A stretch of 44,581 bases of DNA, taken from positions 1-44,581 of the IMG/VR virus record IMGVR_UViG_3300031963_011114. One strand, 5' to 3'. Origin of the DNA: a virus. Shown piece after piece: positions 40,908 to 44,581 of this stretch (the stretch's first letter is position 1; every line of letters starts with the position of its first letter). The translations under genes were made by a program, and so were the position numbers. The notes beneath the pieces were generated by a model. The model was not told the origin of the DNA and ran no database searches. It saw only the letters and a list, made by a program, of their open reading frames with translations.

Positions 40908-40936
40908 ACCATAGGTCGCTTTTATAGAAACGTCAA
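40908..40936 (-). promoter_or_regulatory. Promoter of uvsE, possibly leaderless
   Basis: TTGACG (40936 down to 40931), 17-base spacer, TATGGT (40913 down to 40908), then 7 bases to ATG 40900. The -10 hexamer and distances are the same as at 16478-16506. The -35 box overlaps the stop region of the upstream 125-residue gene. Confidence 0.6.
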
Positions 40937-41310
40937 GTGTAAACGTAAACAACTGGACATGGACTGCATACAGTATTAAACGGGCATGTATATCCTAAAA
41001 ATTTCCAAGTTTTGGATACGGAAGAGCTATTTTTTACCCATGTAACTCTTTGATTAAGTCCCTGTTCCAATAGATATTTTCTAGGAGCAACAACATACGG
41101 AAATAATTGAGAAAGATTTACAAATTCGCTATCTGTATTTTCTTGATACAGAATGTCACTTCCATTTTTTACCAAAATCGTTCCCATATCTCCATCAAAT
41201 AAATTATTTGGACTTAAATCGATATAGGATGTATCTGTCTCATTTCGAGATACACTAATTAATCTATCCAAAAATGTTGGAAATCTATTGTCTTTGATAA
41301 AATTGATCAT
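40933..41310 (-). CDS. Protein of unknown function with Cys-rich C-terminus
   Basis: The 125-residue protein begins MINFIKDNRFPTFLDRLI and is beta-rich in the middle (DMGTILVKNGSDILY near 41-55). It ends in YTCPFNTVCSPCPVVYVYT, with three Cys in C-x5-C-x2-C spacing that could bind zinc or form a disulfide. I recognise no family. It is divergent from a small plus-strand gene; the gap of 55 bases contains a TATAAATA motif on the plus strand. Confidence 0.55.
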   Translation of the reverse strand: MINFIKDNRFPTFLDRLISVSRNETDTSYIDLSPNNLFDGDMGTILVKNGSDILYQENTDSEFVNLSQLFPYVVAPRKYLLEQGLNQRVTWVKNSSSVSKTWKFLGYTCPFNTVCSPCPVVYVYT

Positions 41311-41319
41311 TGTGCTAGA

Positions 41320-41327
41320 TATAAATA
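41320..41327 (+). promoter_or_regulatory. Possible T4-type late promoter
   Basis: TATAAATA, the T4 late promoter sequence, lies 38 bases before ATG 41366 of the only plus-strand gene in this region. In an AT-rich genome the octamer also occurs by chance, so this is a weak call that rests on orientation and distance. Confidence 0.35.
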
Positions 41328-41365
41328 TGATAATTATATTAAAAAAGAGCTATTTATTATCATAT

Positions 41366-41644
41366 ATGACCACAATGTATAGCCCAAAAAATGTTGACCA
41401 GACATTTATTTTAATTATATATCCAAACAATGTTTATATGTTATCGGAAACTGAATTGGAAAAGGAGCAGCCGATGTATATGGGAAAGGACAGAATCAAA
41501 ATGGAAGCTATTTTGAAATCTGTTAAGAAAGAATCGGATAAAAAACAATATAAAAATACTAATTTAAAAGTATATACGCTGACACCGGATGGTATCAAAT
41601 ACGCGCCACAATCACCATTTTATTCGATATTACCATCAAAGTAA
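41366..41644 (+). CDS. Small protein of unknown function
   Basis: The 92-residue protein (MTTMYSPKNVDQTFILIIYP and onward) is charged, with a Lys-rich middle (ILKSVKKESDKKQYKN) and an ordered-looking TNLKVYTLTPDG strand near the end. No family recognised. It is the single plus-strand gene among minus-strand genes between 37,366 and 44,581, has a possible late promoter, and ends convergently with a 9-base overlap to the 63-residue gene. Earlier in-frame ATGs (41288 and 41327) lie in or before the promoter motif and are unlikely. Confidence 0.5.
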   Translation: MTTMYSPKNVDQTFILIIYPNNVYMLSETELEKEQPMYMGKDRIKMEAILKSVKKESDKKQYKNTNLKVYTLTPDGIKYAPQSPFYSILPSK

Positions 41645-41827
41645 GACTTGTAATTTAACAATACAATATTCTTCTGGATTATACATACTCATATCGTATT
41701 CAAAAAATATTTCTTCCTCACTTAGATCAACTTTTATTAGTTTGGATGTTGGTAAATGAAAAATACCGTATATGGTGACTTTATCACCATGATACGGTAT
41801 TTTCACTGGTGATTTTTTATTAGGCAT
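41636..41827 (-). CDS. 63-residue protein of unknown function
   Basis: The protein (from MPNKKSPVKIPYHGDKV) is predicted to be mostly beta strands: VKIPYHGDKVTIYGIF, then a STSKLIKVDL-like strand, then EEIFFEYDMS. This could be a small barrel. The start ATG 41827 overlaps the end of the previous gene by 8 bases, so the longer frame reaching upstream is not real. Translation is probably coupled to the winged-helix-like protein before it. No family recognised. Confidence 0.55.
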   Translation of the reverse strand: MPNKKSPVKIPYHGDKVTIYGIFHLPTSKLIKVDLSEEEIFFEYDMSMYNPEEYCIVKLQVLL

Positions 41828-42236
41828 TAATATTATTTGACAACACATCGACAGATGTTTCTTCCGCAGAAGCTTCTTCAGAAGCAAGTTGTGCTTCTTC
41901 ATCAATAGCAATCTTAACAGAATCAACACTGACAACGGCGATGCTGTCGTAGTTCTCGTTGAAAATAACACCGGCTTGACGAGCCGCTTCCAACACTTCT
42001 TTAGAAACAGGAGTATTTGCAAAAACCAACTTTGGACGACCCTTACCACTATGAATACATCCAATCTCAGCAATTTGATTTTCCTTCTTTGCAGAATTCA
42101 AACGTGAACGTAGCGTGATTTCTACGAAATTAGGATTTGCGGCATGTAAATCTTCAATGGTGAAGAAATTATTTACCCAATTAACTACCAAATTGGTTTT
42201 GTTTTTGCGGTTTGTCTTTTTAATTGTATTACTCAT
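41820..42236 (-). CDS. Unknown protein, possible winged-helix fold
   Basis: The 138-residue protein has a basic start (MSNTIKKTNRKNKTN), then FFTIEDLHAANPNFVEITLRSRLNSAKK (about 24-51), which reads as helix-turn-helix, and IGCIHSGKGRPKLVFANTPV (about 58-77), which reads as a wing with a G-R-P turn. The C-terminal third is acidic (EEAQLASEEASAEETSV) and likely flexible. It has its own strong promoter and a 64-base structured leader, which suggests independent control. Possibly a DNA- or RNA-binding regulator; this is pattern-based only. Confidence 0.55.
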   Translation of the reverse strand: MSNTIKKTNRKNKTNLVVNWVNNFFTIEDLHAANPNFVEITLRSRLNSAKKENQIAEIGCIHSGKGRPKLVFANTPVSKEVLEAARQAGVIFNENYDSIAVVSVDSVKIAIDEEAQLASEEASAEETSVDVLSNNINA

Positions 42237-42260
42237 ATTTAATTATTTGGTTAATGAATT

Positions 42261-42293
42261 GCACCACTTTGGTATTCCAATGCCTGATGGTGC
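42261..42293 (-). promoter_or_regulatory. Structured mRNA leader of the winged-helix-like gene
   Basis: GCACCA (42261-42266) pairs with TGGTGC (42288-42293), and inside it TTGG (42269-42272) pairs with CCAA (42277-42280) around a TATT loop. It lies in the 64-base leader between the promoter and ATG 42236, and no Shine-Dalgarno site is seen. It could be a protein-binding leader element; no known riboswitch is recognised. Confidence 0.35.
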
Positions 42294-42306
42294 GATTACG
42301 AGTACA

Positions 42307-42335
42307 ACTATAGAACAAGTGGGAGGGAGTGTCAA
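42307..42335 (-). promoter_or_regulatory. Strong sigma70-type promoter
   Basis: TTGACA (42335 down to 42330), 17-base spacer, TATAGT (42312 down to 42307): perfect -35 and 5 of 6 matches at -10. Transcription should start near 42300, giving a leader of about 64 bases, unlike the near-leaderless promoters elsewhere. It begins immediately after a terminator, so the two units are insulated. Confidence 0.75.
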
Positions 42336-42336
42336 T

Positions 42337-42368
42337 AAAAAAGCGCATCTTTTTTTTAATGCGCTTTT
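42337..42368 (-). terminator. Intrinsic terminator of the lysine-rich protein gene
   Basis: Stem AAAAGCGCAT/ATGCGCTTTT (42339-42348 and 42359-42368) with a 10-base loop, followed on the minus strand by six U. It lies 24 bases past the stop at 42392. Both arms end in A/T runs, so it can also terminate in the other direction. Confidence 0.85.
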
Positions 42369-42391
42369 ATAAGATCTTGTTATTGTTACTT

Positions 42392-43048
42392 TTATGATTT
42401 TTTAGACTTGCTTTTCTTGGATGGTAACTTTACTACCAATTTATTATTTTTTTGCTTTGGATACTTATAATTTTGTTTTGTACCTTTAACACTGTGATCA
42501 CTTTGTTTTTTAATTGATTCAACAGATTTCAAAGGTTGATCTGGTAAATCATCTTTCTTTTCTACCATATCCTTTGCTTTTTCACCTACATGCTTAACAG
42601 CTTCGTCACCGCTCTTGGTTTCTTTGTCTTTATCATTTTCAGCAGCTTTATTATATGCTGTCTCTACATAATTATTAGTCTTTTTTCCAAGTACTTCTTT
42701 GACAAACTTCTTAAGATCTTCAAATTGAACAGATACCTTTTTGCTACGATCCGTACCATCTTTTATATATGTCATTTGAAAACGATCTTCATACATGTGC
42801 TTTAATTTAATCATATGAGGAGGACATCCACATACGTTATAATAACCAGCATCGTCTTTGGTGACAGTCAATTCTTTATTTTCTTTTTTAACTTCGCCAT
42901 CCAATTCGTCCATCATTTCTTGGCAGCTAAGTTTCTTTTCAGCTTTAATTTCTTGAATTGCTTCAACAACTAATTGCTTTAAAGCATGTTTTAATTGATG
43001 TTCTTTAACACATTCAAGAATAAGCTTATCTAATTGGTCTTTGTTCAT
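42392..43048 (-). CDS. Lysine-rich protein of unknown function
   Basis: From ATG 43048 the protein has 218 residues. The first half is ordered: two helices (MNKDQLDKLILECVKEHQLKHALKQLVVEAIQEI), then a strand region YYNVCGCPPHMIKLKHMYEDRFQMTYIKDG with C-G-C-P-P, then a helix at VQFEDLKKFVKEVLGKK. From about 128 it is a highly charged Lys/Asp/Glu repeat-like tail ending SKKSKSKKS, surely disordered. No family recognised. The upstream ATG 43078 lies in an inverted repeat. It is bounded by terminators on both sides (43118-43145 and 42337-42368), so it is a single-gene unit. Confidence 0.7.
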   Translation of the reverse strand: MNKDQLDKLILECVKEHQLKHALKQLVVEAIQEIKAEKKLSCQEMMDELDGEVKKENKELTVTKDDAGYYNVCGCPPHMIKLKHMYEDRFQMTYIKDGTDRSKKVSVQFEDLKKFVKEVLGKKTNNYVETAYNKAAENDKDKETKSGDEAVKHVGEKAKDMVEKKDDLPDQPLKSVESIKKQSDHSVKGTKQNYKYPKQKNNKLVVKLPSKKSKSKKS

Positions 43049-43070
43049 ATATGATAATCTTAATATAAAT

Positions 43071-43109
43071 ATAGGCAAATATAAGATACAGCGTATTATT
43101 TTTGCCTAT
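43071..43109. repeat. Spaced inverted repeat in an intergenic region
   Basis: ATAGGCAAA (43071-43079) and TTTGCCTAT (43101-43109) are perfect 9-base inverted arms with 21 bases between. They lie between the terminator of the RNR gene and the start of the Lys-rich protein gene (43048), where its promoter should be. It could be an operator or a second hairpin; no convincing -35/-10 pair is seen with it. Confidence 0.4.
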
Positions 43110-43117
43110 GTAAACAA

Positions 43118-43145
43118 AAAATCCCGACAATTATGTCGGGATTTT
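43118..43145 (-). terminator. Intrinsic terminator of the ribonucleotide reductase gene
   Basis: AAAATCCCGACA (43118-43129) and TGTCGGGATTTT (43134-43145) form a 12-bp stem with a 4-base ATTA loop, followed on the minus strand by more U residues. It lies 17 bases past the stop at 43163 and is a textbook rho-independent terminator. Confidence 0.9.
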
Positions 43146-43162
43146 GTCTTGTTTTTAGTATT

Positions 43163-44581
43163 TTAACGAATTGGACATGCGCCACCTTCACATTCGATAC
43201 CTTGCAATACATCACCACTAATAATGTTGGTAATGGTACTCAAAGGCTTCACCTTTGATTTATACTTTTCATAGGTTTCCTTGTCAATTTCTTGATAAGG
43301 AGCTTGTTTGAATCCATGCTTTTGACGCAACAAGAAGCTCACACTCTTCAAATGATTCTTATAATTATCTTTCAACCAGTCTTTGAGAGCATCCAATTCT
43401 TCCGGGCTATAATATGCTGTTACACTGACAGCATTATCACTCCATACAGATTGCAACTTTTTAACCATTTCAAGTTGTTTAATAACATCCATATTGTCTG
43501 CAAGAATTGCAGATTCTGGAGTTTCGCATGGAAAATAAACGACAATAGTATCCCGATTTTCCGTTCCATCAAAATTCAACAAGAATTCTGTATGATAACC
43601 AAGATCACGACAAATTTGTACCAACTTATCGCTACTACTCATTCGCACAGTGCGTAGATAATATTTACTATATGCAGGATGAACACCGGGAGTTGCGCCC
43701 CCAAGCAAACTGAGTGTTCCACTTGGCTTGACAGTGGTCAACTTTACACTTTCTGACCATCCACGCTCTTTGCTCCATTGTTTGTCAAATTTACGAAGAG
43801 CGACATAGCAATCATCCAACCAATCAATTTTATTTAATGATTGACATACGCCAGTTACACCAAGACCCAATCGCATATTTTTATGCACGATCTTATTAGT
43901 TTCTTCGTGCAAGAATGGTAATGCCGCAATTGCTTTCTGAGTTTTATAGAGCAATTTTGCACAATCAATTAACTCTTCCTTGCTTGTAATATTGTTCAAA
44001 TATAACTCGCACAAATTACAACATTCATAATTACTCAAACTAATTTCACCACATGGATTGGTTCCAACTACATTGTCACTGTCGGTAGGATACAAATTAC
44101 TGTCCTTCATCAATCCATCTTTGGTACGTCCATACTTTTGTGACAAAGGAAGATTAAAGAAACCGTATGGTTCGCCGTTGGCAAATCCAGTGTCTTTGTT
44201 AATTTCATAACCATTGGTCCAGAATTCAGCAAGCAAATGACTATAATCATCTACATACAATGTATTGTTACTCATTGCTCGCCAATTTGGCACATTACCT
44301 GCACTCCAATTTTTGGCACGTAGATAAAGAATATCATCTGGATCACCAAGTGCAATTTCTGCACTACGACGAACATTGCCAGCTACAACAATACTACCAA
44401 TAATATTGCATACATCCAATACGTCAATACTACGCAATTTCTTGCCTTCTCGACTATGGAAAATACTGACTATTTTTGCCATACCATCAACAAGAATTTG
44501 TGGTCCGCTTGCTTTGCCACCAAATCCGTTGATTTTTTCACCAGCACCACGTATCAAAATAGTACTATATGTAAACGACTT
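43163..44581 (-). CDS. nrdJ: Adenosylcobalamin-dependent (class II) ribonucleotide reductase, C-terminal part
   Basis: The frame is open to the right edge, so the gene is 5'-truncated; 472 of probably about 740 residues are visible. Near the start of the visible part is RGAGEKINGFGGKASGP. TNPCGEISLSNYECCNLCEL (near 170-190) holds the radical Cys in N-P-C-G-E, VKPSGTLSLLGGATPGVHPAY is the conserved P-S-G-T loop, and the C-terminal ECEGGACPIR has the C-x4-C reducing pair typical of the monomeric Lactobacillus-type enzyme. It reduces ribonucleotides to deoxyribonucleotides using coenzyme B12, with no oxygen requirement and no small subunit. With dUTPase and gp1 it completes a dNTP supply set. 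Confidence 0.9.
   Translation of the reverse strand, partial: KSFTYSTILIRGAGEKINGFGGKASGPQILVDGMAKIVSIFHSREGKKLRSIDVLDVCNIIGSIVVAGNVRRSAEIALGDPDDILYLRAKNWSAGNVPNWRAMSNNTLYVDDYSHLLAEFWTNGYEINKDTGFANGEPYGFFNLPLSQKYGRTKDGLMKDSNLYPTDSDNVVGTNPCGEISLSNYECCNLCELYLNNITSKEELIDCAKLLYKTQKAIAALPFLHEETNKIVHKNMRLGLGVTGVCQSLNKIDWLDDCYVALRKFDKQWSKERGWSESVKLTTVKPSGTLSLLGGATPGVHPAYSKYYLRTVRMSSSDKLVQICRDLGYHTEFLLNFDGTENRDTIVVYFPCETPESAILADNMDVIKQLEMVKKLQSVWSDNAVSVTAYYSPEELDALKDWLKDNYKNHLKSVSFLLRQKHGFKQAPYQEIDKETYEKYKSKVKPLSTITNIISGDVLQGIECEGGACPIR

Noticed and set aside
41828-42073. Upstream extension of the 63-residue protein
   Set aside because: It overlaps the 138-residue gene completely in another frame and encodes low-complexity Leu/Lys sequence; ATG 41827 gives a compact gene.
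42590-42805. Hydrophobic plus-strand frame looking like a membrane protein
   Set aside because: It is the complement of Lys- and Glu-rich codons of the Lys-rich protein gene, which automatically gives Phe, Leu and Ile.

Overview
The window is AT-rich, gene-dense DNA from a large tailed phage of the T4 superfamily. This rests on linked genes for a family B DNA polymerase (gp43-like), sliding clamp (gp45-like), clamp-loader ATPase (gp44-like) and small subunit (gp62-like), a dNMP kinase (gp1-like), dUTPase, class II ribonucleotide reductase and a UvsE-type UV endonuclease. Many overlapping start/stop codons and very short gaps fit the same picture. The host cannot be named. A few strong AAGGAG(G) Shine-Dalgarno sites and TTGACA/TATAAT-type promoters point to a bacterium using a sigma70-like factor. 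I saw no tRNA, CRISPR array, transposase or homing endonuclease.

Layout. 1-10,274: the 5' end of an unknown gene, then glycan genes: a GT4 enzyme, a methyltransferase broken by a frameshift at an A10 tract, a divergent GT8-GT6 pair, and a seven-gene minus-strand operon (GT4-GH130 fusion, GT2 fusion, GT9-like, three methyltransferases, GT25). 10,326-15,681: minus-strand replication block (nucleoside deoxyribosyltransferase-like, gp44, gp45, gp43 and two small genes). 15,713-17,443: divergent pair, an exported FecR-like protein and a Cas4/RecB-like iron-sulfur nuclease. 17,506-37,374: about 20 kb of plus-strand genes, mostly glycan genes with a dUTPase inside. 37,366-44,581: minus-strand housekeeping genes (DruA-like DUF4338 protein, gp1, gp62, small proteins, UvsE, class II RNR running off the window end), with one small plus-strand gene.

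How the genes work together. The two glycan blocks hold about 14 glycosyltransferases, seven methyltransferase domains and an O-acyltransferase. They also hold a set of sugar-building enzymes: a three-domain nucleotidyltransferase-HAD-kinase, an RmlB-like 4,6-dehydratase, a PLP/Fe-S 3-dehydratase of the RfbH type, a ThDP enzyme split into two polypeptides, a PanB-like hydroxymethyltransferase and two further SDR enzymes. The simplest reading is that the phage makes one or more unusual nucleotide sugars (probably 3,6-dideoxy and carbon-branched), assembles them into a glycan and caps it with methyl and acyl groups. No glycosyltransferase shows membrane segments, and no flippase, polymerase or lipid-carrier transferase is in the window. 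A cytoplasmic acceptor (virion protein or DNA) is therefore more likely than exported O-antigen; that is inference.

Other points of interest: five promoters whose -10 box lies only 6-8 nt from a start codon, suggesting leaderless mRNAs; hairpin plus U-tract structures abutting start codons; a palindrome before a possible ribbon-helix-helix gene; a glycosyltransferase split at its domain hinge; and the gp62 homologue lying 27 kb from gp44.
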